Positions 11,094 through 25,000 of a DNA stretch of 64,000 bases are shown here, in pieces (within the stretch, counting starts at the first letter, position 1; the number at the start of each line of letters is the position of its first letter). The stretch is taken from the NCBI GenBank assembly GCA_028564925.1, contig CM053033.1, positions 201,733,107 to 201,797,106 on the forward strand, given 5' to 3'. The notes under the pieces were generated by a model, which was given only the letters and a program-made list of their open reading frames with translations, had not been told where the DNA came from and did no database searches. Origin of the DNA: Lithobates sylvaticus (taxonomy: Eukaryota > Chordata > Amphibia > Anura > Ranidae). The translations under genes were made by a program, and so were the position numbers.

Positions 11094-13957
11094 ACCTCAT
11101 TTCTTGGGATAATGGTATTGGTGGTGTAAATTCCAGCAGCATTGGTCCTATGAATTGGTAAATCTTTATCAGTACTCTTGGTTTAGAAATAAAACTTTGA
11201 TAGGGTTTTTTTTTTTTTTTTTTTTTGCAGCAGAGCACGGTCCCCACAAAGTCGTGGAGGGGATGATGAAGATGATCCCTTTGATGAGAGCATTGTTGTC
11301 TTGGATAATTGTGAGTTAAAATTTGTTCATCTCTTACAGCCCGCTTGTAGAAATTTCATGTCCTTTGTGAGATGTGATTTAGTGATCAATACATTGATCT
11401 AACCTAGTGGATATCTGTCTTTAACAACACCTGAGTGGTGATATCATGGGAGCGTTCTCAGGAATGTGTTTAAGGCTCCGTTCACATCTAGGCGTATGGG
11501 GTTGTCAATCGTGCCAATAGAATCATGGGATGCCCGTCGCCCAAAATAAGCTCATGTACTTATTTTTGTGCTATACACTTGATGTGGCGAGGCTGCTACT
11601 CAAGGCATGGAAGTGTCGGGAGTTGAATACTTTGACTCACAGCCGTTGATGGTTGTCGATTGATGGTGATCACCAGACCAACCAGGAATACTGTTGAAGC
11701 AAAGAGAACCAAAACTACTACACTGTGAACACTTTGTAGCCGGCCAAAGGGAGTAACTCTAGCAGTGAATCTTGTGGCTTGGGGGCCCGATGTTAGACTG
11801 CTAGGAGTCGCTCCAAAATATTCTGAATCCATTGACTTTCATGATGAGCTGGAAGGTAAAAAATGTTAACTTTTTTTACCTCTTGGGACACTAAGCTTTT
11901 AACTCTATGCAAGAGCAGGGCCCTTCTGTTTTGTGTTAGTGTCTGTTATCTTAATGAATGGGCATATACTGCATGGTCTGCTGTTTCCCATATGGCCTTT
12001 TTACACTGAGGAGTTTTTCAAGTGCTTTTGGGTTAAAAAAAAAAAAGAAATATGCTTACCTTTAAAATCAATAAATGTGTTCACACTGGGGCGGTGCGCT
12101 TCTATTGCAGTGAAAGTAATCCTGCTTGGAGCATGTTTGAGGAGCTAAAAAAAAAAAAAAAAGAAATGCACCAAAAACGCACCTTCCTATTAAGAGCAAT
12201 AAAGAACGCTGTAAAACCACAGCAAAAAACGTGCCTGCGATGTGTTTCTTTGGTGCAATTTTTGGGTCACATCTCCTTTTAAAAAAAAACGTACTGCAAA
12301 TGCAGTAAAGTTTTTGCAGCGGATCAGTGTCAAAATGCTCATAATGATCATTCAAAGAATACTTTTTTTTTTGCCTTCTTGCTAGACTCAGACTCGCGTT
12401 CGTCATTAATGTACTGATTAGCCTTACAGGAAGGGGTTACATTTTAATTCCACGTTGATGGTAATAAAAAGCATATTCCTATTTCAGATAACAGTGATTT
12501 GCACTTCAAACTCAGCAAAGACCGCACAACAGGTTTCCCACTTACCATGCAAGGGTTTGCTTACCTGTGGTCTGGAGCTCGGGCGACACATGGGGTCAGC
12601 AGGGGTCGGGTGTGCTTTGAGATGAAGGTAAGGCTTTGTGTGTTCTGAATGGATGCTATGGGGTTATTTACCACATTGATATTTTGCCTTAATGAATGCA
12701 TAAAAACCTGCTGGGTTTCACATTGCGTTTCTGTCCCACAAAGGTTAAGGAAGAAATTTCAGTCGGGGACCTTCCATCCAATGAGCCAGATCCCCATGTA
12801 GTACGTGTTGGGTGGTCTCTGGATTCCTGCAGTACTCAGTTAGGTATGACGTTCTTCTCTGTACTTCACTGCAGACACATTTGAGTGCCAGTTGATATTT
12901 ATTGTGTGTATGTGACATGTATATAGTGGCCATAAAATACCTTTGTGTTAATATTTGAGCATAGGCCCACTTTAAAAGAAACCTTCCTAATAATAAAAAC
13001 AAGGGCACTACATTGCTGAATTCTCATTCTGTGCATGTTAATGGACTGACTGTATAACTTTGGGTTAGTGACTTGAAAGAAGTGTTGATTAGCAACAAGG
13101 TAACTAGAGTTGGCAATGTATATCCCTGTATGTTGTGGTCTTTAAGGTGCTTATCTAATAGTTTTTTGAAACTATCGATGCTGCCTGCTGAAACCACTGC
13201 CTGTGGAAGGGAATTCCACATCCTTGCCGCTCTTACAGTAAAGAACCCTCTACGTAGTTTAAGGTTAAACCTTTTCTTCTAATTTTAATGAGTGGCCATG
13301 TGTCTGGTTAAAACTTTTTTGCGGAATTGAGTTTATCCCTATTGTGGGGTCACCAGTACGGTATTTGTAAATTTAAATCATATCCCCTCTCAAGTGTCTC
13401 TTCTCCAGAGAGAATAAGTCCAGTGCTCCCAACCTTTCCTCATAACTAATATCCTCCAGACCCTTTATTAGCTTAGTTGCCCTTCTTTGTACTTGCTCAG
13501 TTTCCAGTACATCCTTCCTGAGGACTGGTGCCCAGAACTGGACAGTATACTACAGGTGCAGCAGGACCAGAGTCTTGTAGAGCAGGAGAATTATCGTTTC
13601 ATCTCTGGAGTAGATCCCTTTTTAATGCATGCCAATATTGTGTTTGCTTTGTTAGCAGCAGCTTGGCGTTGCATGCCATTACTGAGCCTATCATCTACTA
13701 GGACCCCCAGGTCCTTTTTCCATTCTAGATTCCCCCAGAGGTCGTCGTCGTCCCCCCGTGTATAGATTGCATTCATATTTTTGCCACCCAAATGCAGTAT
13801 TTCACATTTTTCTACATTAAACCTCATTTGTTGTTGCTTCTTGTTCCCTACCACCACCACCCCTATGATTTTGAAAAACATTAGATTGTGACATTGGTTA
13901 TCCTATAACAGTTTACATTGGTGATTTTAAAATATATACATTTTCTATTTGTTTCAT

Positions 13958-13993
<36 letters not shown>

Positions 13994-16900
13994 CAACAGG
14001 AGAGGAACCATTTTCCTATGGTTACGGGGGAACAGCAAAGAAATCTTTGAACAGCAAGTTTGATAACTATGGGGAAACCTTTGGAGAGAATGATGTCATT
14101 GGATGTTTTATTGTACGTGTTTACATTCTTATAGATCTTATTATTATATGGCTTTTGTTTGTGGGTAAAAAAGCACAGCGTTCTTTGTTCTTTTTAAAAT
14201 GTTCAGCTGCTGTGTGTGGCTCCACCCACACTGCTGCACCATTCCTTCACAGGGTATTGTTATTGCACTTTTGTAGTCTACGGTTTACTTCCTCCAGCTC
14301 TATAACCAAAGGTCTATACCTCAATATGGACCTGGAACTGGAGGAACAGTCTACAAAAGTCTGTAAATTTCACCTATGCTGCAAAAAAAAATGGTCTTAG
14401 GCCCCTTGCCCACTGGGGCGGTGGGGGTGTCAGTGGTAAAGCAGCGCTATATTTAGTGCCGCTTTACCGTCGTTTTAGCGGTGCTAACCCCCGCTAGCGG
14501 CCGGAAAAGGGTTAAAATCGCCGCTGTAGCGGCGCTTTGCCGGCGGTATAGCTGCGCTGCCCCATTGACTTTCAATGGGTAGGAGCAGTGAATACACCAC
14601 TCCAAAGATGCTAGCAGGACTTTTTTACTGTCCTGCTAGCGCACTGCTCCAGTGTGAAAGCGCTCCGGCTTTCACACTGGAGTAAAAGGAGCTGCTTTTT
14701 TTTCAGGCGCTATTTTTAGCGATGTAGCGCCTGAAAAACGCCTCAGTGTGAAAGGGGCCTAAGTGTGTGTTGGGAGACACAGCAGACGGGTGGCTTATAC
14801 ACTCTGCCATTAGGAGAATGGACACTGCAATGGGCAGATGGGAATTGCATGCATCCTTGTTGGCTTCTGGACATAAAGATAGAGAAGAGATTTTGGGTTC
14901 AGCTCACAGTCCTAAAATATCTTGGCATTTTTTTTCTGTATTAATATAGATTGATGAGTTCTACCTGGAAACCAAGCATCAGGGTATTTCTACCTGCTCC
15001 TAGAGCCCAAATCTAGATATTTACTGTCAGTCACACTGTCCGATTCAGTGAGACATGGTGGATAAGTTTACCTTTTTTAAGCTATGTCTGTACAGGACTG
15101 CCCACTAGGGTATGTGCCATGTAGGCCATGGACTCGCCAGTGTGCTGTGTTCCCATTTTTTGCTTTTTTTATTTTTTGTGACATCTTAAAGTGGTTGTAA
15201 ACTCTCCCAGATAACTTTTCCCCATTTAAATTGGTAATGGGCACTGTACAAATTGTTGTGTGTGAATCAATTCTAACCTGCTCTGTTTGCTTGTAATCTG
15301 CCTTTTTTTCATGACGTCACTGGTGCGTGCGCTTATTTCGCCCCGATTCACGGCACGCTTATTGTGCTGTCAGTTCATTTTATATGCATATCCTCTCTGC
15401 GGCACTGCCCTGAGATCCTGCAAGATTACAGTTCTATTCACAAGTTCCTGAAACACCCCATGTGACTTGCAACGTCACAGGGAGTTGTAAACATCAGCAC
15501 TTTGCATGGCACACAGGAGCAAGGAGATCCGCTTCGTCATATAGATTGTATCAAAAACATATTAACCGGTCAATAAATGTGTTGCAAAGCTTGCTCTCCT
15601 CTCTGTGCTTCAATATGTGGGATATTATTTCTTTACTAATCGGGAATGAAAACGTGGTTTGGCTGCCACATTACTGAGCATGTGCGAGGTTACAACAGGG
15701 ACAAACAGAAAAACAGGGCGGAAGTAAAGTGCTCTTCAGATTCTGAAGACAGTAGCTAAGATGGTGCTGGCTGCAACCACGAAGTAGGAATTAAATCAAC
15801 TGGGGAAAAAAGTAAGAAACCTCTTTTTAGGGGGTAAAGAATAATGCAGAATGTTACGGAAAGCTTTATCAGGCTGGATTTTTTTGAGGGGCTGAGTTTA
15901 CTTCCTCTTTAATTTCCTGGGCAGACTGACATTGTAGATGTGCTGTACTCCTGTGTAGATATCCTCTGGTGATGGCTGTAGTGCCCATGTAGCAAAGGTC
16001 AACACTGCAGCACAGATGCATTGGAATTTGTACAGTGATGTGTGCTGCCATGCTGATCCATATTGCATAAGGTAAATGCAAGCTGTGTCTCCAGGGTGTT
16101 TAACCGCTTAATCCCCGGACCATTTGCCTGGCAAAAGACCAGAGCGTTTTTTGCGATTCGGCACTGCTTTTCTTTAACTGACAATTGCGCGGTCGTGCGA
16201 CGTGGCTCCCAAACAAAATTGACGTCCTTTTTTCCACACAAATAGAGCTTTCTTTTGGTGGTATTTGATCACCTCTGCGGTTTTTATTTTTTTGCACAAT
16301 AAACAAAAAAATTGTGAGTTTGAAAGAAAAAGCATTATTTTTTAACTTTTTGCTATAATGAATATCCCAAAAAATATATTAAGAGGTTTTTCCTCAGTTT
16401 AGGCCGATATGTATTCTACATATTATTATTGGTAAAAAAAAAAGCGCAATAAGCATTTGATTGGTTTGCGCAAAAGTTATAGCGATTTTATTTTTTATCA
16501 TGACTGTGACATTATGGCGGACACCTTTTTGGCGCTATTTTGGTACCATTCACATTTATACAGCGATCAGTGCGATTAAAAATGCACAGATTACTGTGTA
16601 AATGTGACTGGCAGTGAAGGGGTTAACACTAGGGGGTGCTGTATGGGTTAAGTGTGTCCTAGGGACTGATTCTAACTGTGGGGGGAGGGGCTATGTGTGA
16701 CACAAAACTGCTCCTGATTACAGGGAGCTGTGATCAGTGTCCTGTCACTAGGCAGAATGGGGAAATGCTTGTTTACATCAGCATTTCCCCTTTCTCCCTC
16801 TCCGTGAAACAATCGTGGGTATCCCCGCAGACAAACCGCTTCTTAAAGAGCAACGTACAAGTACGTTAATCTGCCTGTATGTGCCCTTCCGCCGACGTAT

Positions 16901-19364
16901 ATCGGCGTGAGCCGGTCAGCAAGCGGTTAAATTGCATCTGCTAGCACATATATGATCTGTAAGCTTGTAAAGTGCTCCAAGAACCCAATATTCAAGTTGC
17001 GATTTCCATTAGAAGGATGGCACTTGACCATGCATTATGTGGGTGTCTGTTAAAAATTGAGGTTGCACTCAGACTGGCGCAGGTTTAAATGGTGAAGTTG
17101 AAAATTCCATATTACAGCAAATAGGGGTACTGGTTACAAAATAATTGACACGTGATTGTGTCTGTTTTTAGTGTAGGAGAGTGCATATTAACTTTTAAAG
17201 GGGTTGTAAATTGTTTTTTCACCTAAATGCATCCTATGCATTAAGGGGAAAAAAACATCTGATAATTACCAGCCCCCTGGTTTACTTACCCGAGCCCTCA
17301 AAAGTCCCGGGCTTCTCGGCTCTTCATTGGATAGATTGATAGCAGCGCAGCCATTGGCTTGTGCTGCTGTCAATCAAATCCAGTGACGCTGGGGGCAGGG
17401 CCGTGTCCTACACTCGGCGGCTATGGATGCCAAATGCAGGACTCGGGAGCGCGCCAGCAAGGTAACCCCCGGGAGAGCGCTCCTCCCAGGGGGTTATCTG
17501 AGAAGGGGAGGAGCTAGGAGAGCCGCCGGTGGACCCCAGAAAACGCAATTTGGGGCCACTCTGTGCAAAACAAGCTGCACAGTGGAGGTAAGTATGACAT
17601 CTTTGTTCTTTTAAAAAAATCTAAATCAAACCTTTAGTGTCACTTTAATGCTCTTAGATGAGGAAGTTTCATGTTCATAAATGTGATGCACTAATTACAA
17701 TGCGGTACTGTTGATAGCACATCATCAAAGCTCTTGTTTTAAAAATCCTGATTTCCTTTGTTTCTTCTCTCTCTATCACTGCAGGATTTTGAAACGCGTG
17801 GAGAAGTAGAGATATCCTTCTCTAAAAATGGACGGCATTTAGGCACAGCTTTCCGTCTGACTAGAAGCACTATAGGCAGTCAAGGCTTATTCCCCCACAT
17901 ACTAGTGAAGAACTGCTGTGTGGAGTTTAACTTTGGGCAGAGAGTTGATCCTTTCTGCACTATTCCACCAGGCTTTACTTTCATCCAGCATGTGCCCCCC
18001 TTTGAACTAATACGAGGGACACCAGCTCCCAAGAACAAAGGAGAGTGTGAGGTGAGCTTTCCACAGATTGCAGATGAGTTTCATACAATAGCTCTAGTTT
18101 GGTATTACAGCGTCTACATAATGTTGCATTTATCTTTATAGATTGTGATGATGGTGGGGCTGCCTGGAGCTGGAAAGACAACCTGGGCAATGAAGCACGC
18201 AGCAGAACACCCTGAAAAGAAATACAATATTCTCGGCACCAATGCCATTATGGAAAAGATGAGGGTAATTTTAAGTTATGTAACAGCTTTATAACTGTGC
18301 TGCCTTTTTTTTTTTTTTTAAGCAAATGTGGCTATGGTTTGTTTTTTATATTTCACTAGCAGAGAATTCATTTATTTTTTTTTTGTCTTTGTTGCTTGTC
18401 TTCAAAGGTTTAATTGTGTAGTTCCAGAACTTTCAGCAAACTGAAGTACAATGATGTAGAGAAAAGCTAATAAAAATGGATTGGTTTCTGCCAGAGCTGA
18501 AAAGAGGCTTTGACACAACTCATACTTTTTCATAATTTTGACTGAACTTCTCCCCAGGTAATGGGTCTCAGAAGACAGCGTAACTATGCCGGTCGCTGGG
18601 ATGTCCTTATTCAGCAAGCCACAAAGTGTTTAAATCAACTTATCCAGATAGCTTCCCGTAGGAAACGGAACTACATTCTAGATCAGGTAAGACAGAGACT
18701 GGGAAGGGCAGTGCCAAATTTCGCTAATGCCTTGAACAGCCCTTGATACTCCATTTTTTTTTTTTTCTCTTGTTAGACTAATGTCTATGGTACAGCCCAG
18801 CGCAGGAAGATGCGACCATTTGAAGGTTTTCAGCGCAAGGCCGTCATAATCTGCCCCACAGATGCTGACCTACTAGATCGTATTGTTAAGCGAACAGATG
18901 AGGAAGGGAAAGATGTGCCTGACTCGGCCGTGTTAGAAATGAAAGGTAATATCTTAATTATTACATTTTAAAAAATTATTAATTTCTACTGATCTTTTTA
19001 TCCCTCCAAAAGCTGGTAAAAACAGTTCACAAGTGCATGATATACCAAACACACTTGGTGTCTGCAGCTCTCAAGATATCCACTGTTTAGGTATGTTTAG
19101 GAGCGTTCGAATTGGTCGGTGCCGAAACATGTTTTGTCCCTCTAATTGGAGCCAGCTCATGTAGATGGGCGTGGCCTAGCTGGGTAATGGCCACCCGAGA
19201 CGTGGACATATGGATGCATATATTGGGGCACACAGGAGAGAGAAGCCACTGACTGCCTAGGTTCTGAGGAAAGGGGTGTGCCCCTGAAACGTGGCAGAAG
19301 TTTGGGGTACCATCTGATCCTCCTGTCATCAGGTCCTGTCTGCAGTTTGACTGATAAGAAAAGC

Positions 19365-19427
<63 letters not shown>

Positions 19428-21993
19428 TCTCGTTTGTGAAGGTCGGTGCGCCCTCTTTCATTCCTTTTTTCATACAAGCTGTACACTCACTACATTGTAG
19501 AAAAGTGTTTTTTCTTCAGTGTTGTCACATGAAAAGATGTAGTAAAATATTTACAAAAATGTGAGGGGTGTACTCACTTTTGTGGGATACTGTACATTGA
19601 TAAGATTATAATTTTCACATGTATAGTTAAAAAAAAAAAATGATATATATATATATATATATATATATAGTTGGATATACTGCAGCATCTCTTCCTGCAA
19701 AATTCTTATCTCTGCACGCTGCATCTTTTTAACTAAAGTAGTTGGCCCCATAGGCAGCAATTTACAACTGCTAAAGGCAGAGTGCAGCAATGGGAAGCAT
19801 AAGCGTGAACAGTGTGGCAAGCTTGTATTTGGTTGCAGTATGTCTAGTAAAGGATGCCATGGAGGTTCATTTAACTTCCATTTCTACAAATGCTGCAGAA
19901 CACTTCAGGAGCCAATTTAACCTTGTAGACCCTAAACTATCAGGCTTGCTGTCCATCATCCAGCAGTGCATACTCTCCTTGCTTTTGCTTCCCCGTTGCT
20001 CCATTCCATGGCTGGAAGTAAAGAAAATACTCACTACTTCTGATTCTGGAGAAGCATATGACTGGCTCCATGTGATGTTGCTGGTGCTTGGCAATTGACC
20101 CAGTGCTGTCACATGGGGGTAAGTAAATGGGAAGAGTCATCAATTTATTTCCTGGCCAGAGCAACTCAAAATGTACACCATCTTGGTGATTGAAGCAGTG
20201 GGGGAGTGCAGCGAAAATGAGTTTGTGCTGCTGGGAAGGGGGGCCAGGAAAGTGAATCTGTTGCGCTGATACCTTTTTTTTATATGAGCAAATCACAGGT
20301 TCGTTTTCTGGGCATTCCACAATTAAACTGAGAGAAAAAAAAATTGATATTTTATTTTATCTGGTTAGCCATGTCCTTTATCTAGTTGAGGAAAAAAAAA
20401 TCTAGTGTTAAAAGTATATGACAGTAATCCTCCAAACTCTTGTACTTCCTGGAAACGCAAAGAGCTTATCTCTCATTGGCCAGTATCTTGCTCACAGCAT
20501 TTTCAGAGGCTATTTTAGGTTAACTTCAACTTTTTGATTTTTTTATCAGCTAATTTTAGCTTGCCAGAAGCTGGAGATTTTCTGGACGAGGTGACCTACA
20601 TTGAGATGCAGAAGGAGGAGGCTGAACAATTAGTCCGTGAGTACAACGCAGAGGGTAAGAAGGCCGGTCCACCTCCAGAAAAGAAGTTCAGGGGCCGTGG
20701 CGGAGGACCACCTGGTGGCGGAGGAGGCAGAGGAGATGGAGGCCGAGAAGAATTTCAGCGCTTTGACAATCGTGGCCCTCCTGGAGGGACCAGGGGAGGA
20801 TTTTCTGGTAGAGGTGGAGGAAGTGGTGGACCTGGGTACAGAGGAGGTGGAGGAGAACGAGGTCGTGGTGAGTACAGTTTCCCTACCATCTTCCTGTATT
20901 TTATATTGTGTGAGTAGTATGGCTTGGAAAATTGTTAAAAAATATTTGTTTAGTAATTGAATCGTCCATATGTCTCCCCTTCTGGTGCAGATTGTACCTG
21001 CCACTCCAATTAACACACTTTTACATATGACTGTATGTCCGATAGTGGGGGTGAGGCATAACCTTGTAGGTATGACCTGAGAAAGTGGAAATGTGATAAG
21101 AGATAGTTGTAACTTAATGAAGTTTCATGCAAAGGGAATTATTGAATTTTTCTTCTCTCCATGTGATATACTGTATATATTTTTATTTTAGGTACATTTA
21201 TGACACAGTATTCACAGAGCATTATGCTTTTAAGTTTTCAGACGGTCTCTGGTTGGAACTGCCATCTGAGCCACCTGAAAAGGCAGCCAGGGAGGAGTAA
21301 CTGCTGTGACTCATAACAATGCAGATCCTAACACCTGATGTTTGGTATATGGAGCAAGCAATCTTGCTGCTAGTCCTTGGCCTGTGTTTCCTGTATCCTT
21401 TATAGGTTACACAGGGTGGCTATATTGCATTGCGTAATGAGCAGAGTGTATTTGCATCCATTCTGGATTAAGTTACTACATCAGAATATAGACCGCTCCA
21501 CTAAATAAAAAAATTATATAGAAGTTTAAAAAAGACACAAGTCCATCTAGTTTAGCCAATAGAGAAAAAATAAAAAAAAAAAAAACGAAAAGACCATCAT
21601 ATAAACAATCCTATACTCAGTTGATCCAGAGGATAGCAAAAAAAAAAAAACATTGAAGCATGGTCCTGCTTGCTCTTTAACCTCTTCGCGCCCCGCGCTA
21701 TAGCCGAAAGACGGCTGCAGCGCGGACGCTCCCTGCAGGGAGGACGTCCTGTTGTTTACTTCCCTAATGCGCGCTCCTGAGAGCGCGCATCGGGGAAGTT
21801 CTGTGCTGGCCGTGTCCATGGGGCACGGCCGGTCACAGATCGCTGTAAACGGCCAATTACAGCGGCCGTTTACAGCGAGATCGGCGTGTCCAATGAGAGA
21901 TGATCTCATATGAGATCATCTGTCAGCGCCGCTCTCTCTCTCCTCACACAGACAGCGTGTGGGGAGAGAGAGAACAACGGCTGCAGCGCCGTA

Positions 21994-22027
<34 letters not shown>

Positions 22028-25000
22028 CGAAACTAAATGTGCGATCTGTGTCACCATCCACCTGTCACCACCCGTCCCCATCCACCTGTCCCCAGTGCCA
22101 TGTGTCATCAGTGCCACGTGTCAGTGCCACATATTAGTGCCATGTGTCATCAGTGCCATCTGTCATTAGTGTCACGTGTCATCATTGCCACGTGTCGGTG
22201 CCATCTGTCATCAGTGCCGCATATTAGTGCCATCTGTCATCAGTGCCATCTGTCAGTGTCACATGTCATCAGTGCCCCATACTAGTGCCATCTGTCACCA
22301 GTGCCACATCAGTGTCACATGTCATCAGTGCCACCTGTCGTCAGTGTCACGTGTCATTGTCCTGGTGCTCCAGGGCCTTCAGAAGTGTAATAGGTAGTCA
22401 ACAAGTTAGATGTGTAATTTATGCTCCTAGAACACGTGATGGCTCTCCCTGCATGTTGGGCCTCTCTAAGTGGCCAGGCTGTGGAAAAGTCACACACATG
22501 TGGTATCGTAATACTCAAGAGGAGTAGCAGAATTTATTTTGGGGTGTCATTTGTGGTATACACATTCCATGTGAGAAAAATAACCTATTAGAATGACAAT
22601 TTTGTGAAAAAAAAAATAGAAAAATAATTAATTTTGCAAAGAATTGTGGGGAAAAAAATGACCGCATCAAAAAGCTCACCATGCCTCTTACTAAATACCT
22701 TGGAATGTCTACTTTCAAAAAAGTGGTCATTTGGGGGGTATTTGCACTTTCCTGGCATGTTCGGGTCACAAGAAATGAGATCGGTCACCAGTACATCAGG
22801 TGTGATCAATTTTGTATGATTTGCACCACAGTTTGTAGAGTCTGTAACTTTCACAAAGACCAAATAATATCCACTAATTTGGGTTATTTTTACCAAAGAT
22901 ATGTGGCAGTATAAATTGTGGCCAAAATTTATGAAGAAAAATTAATAATTTGCAAAATTTTATCACAGAAACAAAGAAAATGCGTATTTTTTTTCAAAAT
23001 TTTCGGTCTTTTTTCATTTATAGCGCAAAAAATAAAAAACCCAGAGGTGATCAAATACCACCAAAAGAAAGCTCTATTTGTGGGAAAAAAAGGACAAAAA
23101 ATTCATTTGGGTTCAGTATTGCATGGCTGAGTAATTGTCATTCAAAGTGTGAGAGCACCGAAAGCTGAAAATTGGTCTGGGCAGGAAGGGTGTTTAAGTG
23201 CCCAGTAAGCAAGTGGTTAAGGTGAAAAAAATGAATAACAATTGATTAGCATGCCTTTTTTATGACTTTTTAATTTAACCCTTTTGCATTTGCAGGCTTT
23301 GGCCGAGGGGAAAACTCTCAAAGTCGATGGTCAGGAGGCTCTCAGGATAATGGTTCTGAACATAGAGGAGGCTTTGGCCATAACAGCCAGCAGAACTACA
23401 GTCCAGGAGGCAACCAGGGTAGCAGTTATGGCGGTGGCGGTCACTCATCAAGTCTGTCCCAGAATGCACCAAGCAGCTATGGCCAAGTATGTGCTTGCTT
23501 GACTGATGTGTACATTTGCCGCAACTTTTATAGTGTACTAGTTCTCATTCATTGCTTCCTCTTGTTTTTCAGCAGTCAAGCTATGGACAAGGCGGCTATG
23601 GCCACAGTGGTGGAAGCGGATACAGCCAAGGTGGCAGTTATGGCCAGGGTGGAGGAAGTGGCAGTGGATACAGCCAGGGTGGACCAAGCGGTGGTGGATC
23701 TAGCCAGGGCAGTGGCACCGGCAGCTACATGCAAGGAGGTGGAAGCAGTGGAGGATATGGTGGTGGAAGCTATGATCAAAGCAGCGGAGGTGGCTATGGC
23801 CAGGGAAGTGGAAGCAGCAGCAGCTACAATCAGGGCAGTGGTAGCTACAACCAGGGAAGTGGAGGAAGCTACGGTCAAGGCTCCGGAAGTGGTGGTGGCT
23901 ATGGCCAGGGTAGCAGCGGTGGCTACAGCCAGGGTAGCGGAGCTGGCTACACCCCAAGCAGCGGGAGTGGCTATGGCAGTCAGAGTTATAACAGCAGCAG
24001 CCAAAGCTACGGTGGTTCACAAAGTGTAAACCAAGGGTACAGCCAGACTGCTCCACCAAGCTCCACGACCTCTCAATCCTCCTATAATCAGGGAAGCTAC
24101 AGTCAGCCGTATCAACAGTCCGTAAGTATAGCTCATCAATATCATGTCATATTAAATGCTTGTCTTTTTTTTTTTTCGGTACTTGCTTTTAAACACATTC
24201 ATAATAGTCATACTTATGCATGAAATTCTAAGCAAAGTACCCATACATGCAGGCTGCACATAAAAGAGCACGAGGGTTGCAGGGCACAAGTACCATGTAG
24301 AAGTTGAACAGGGCACAGAGATCTCATGCAAGTAGGGTAGTAATGAAAGTATCTGTAAATATTCCACTCCCTTTGTGCTGAAATGTTCAGGTATTAGTCT
24401 ACAATTCTTATCAAAATAGTTTAAAAGAAAAAAATATAAATAATTGCTTGTAGTGGTTGCGTGCAGGTGGTGTATGTTTGTCTGTTGCTGTTGGCCAATG
24501 TACTGTGCTGTAATGCTTTATCACATGGGAGTGGGAGCCAATATTGATCATTAGAGAATAACTGATATAACCACCACCCCCTCCCAAAATAAATATTACA
24601 TAGAAAGTTTATTGAATTACGCAGCATGTCAAGGATGCATTTTGGGGAGGGTAAAGGGAAGAGGGCTCTTCTTTGCACATTTAAATATGCACAGCAAGGA
24701 GCTTAGGAGCTTTACACTTTTGCCAATTGGAAGAAGAAAGAAAAAAAGCTGGGGATTGAGCCTAATCCTGTGACCTGTCAAGTCATGTTATAACTATTCT
24801 TCAGTCTTAAGCTGAAAGAACAACCTAGGACCCATAGGCAGTACACCCTGGACCTTCATTTTTATAAATGGGCCATAAAAACGCAGTTCCGTGATGCAGA
24901 CAAAGTTTACAATTAATAGCCGAGAGCAGATGGTGATATCTGTTCTCCATTATAAATGTAGCCCTAAAAGTTACCTTCATTGAATAAAACCACTTCTAAT

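Noticed and set aside
23576-24059. Long open frames opposite or offset to the SYGQ exon
   Set aside because: Shadows of the G/S/Q/Y-rich coding exon; only the frame that joins the 23486 and 25072 splice sites is consistent with HNRNPUL1.
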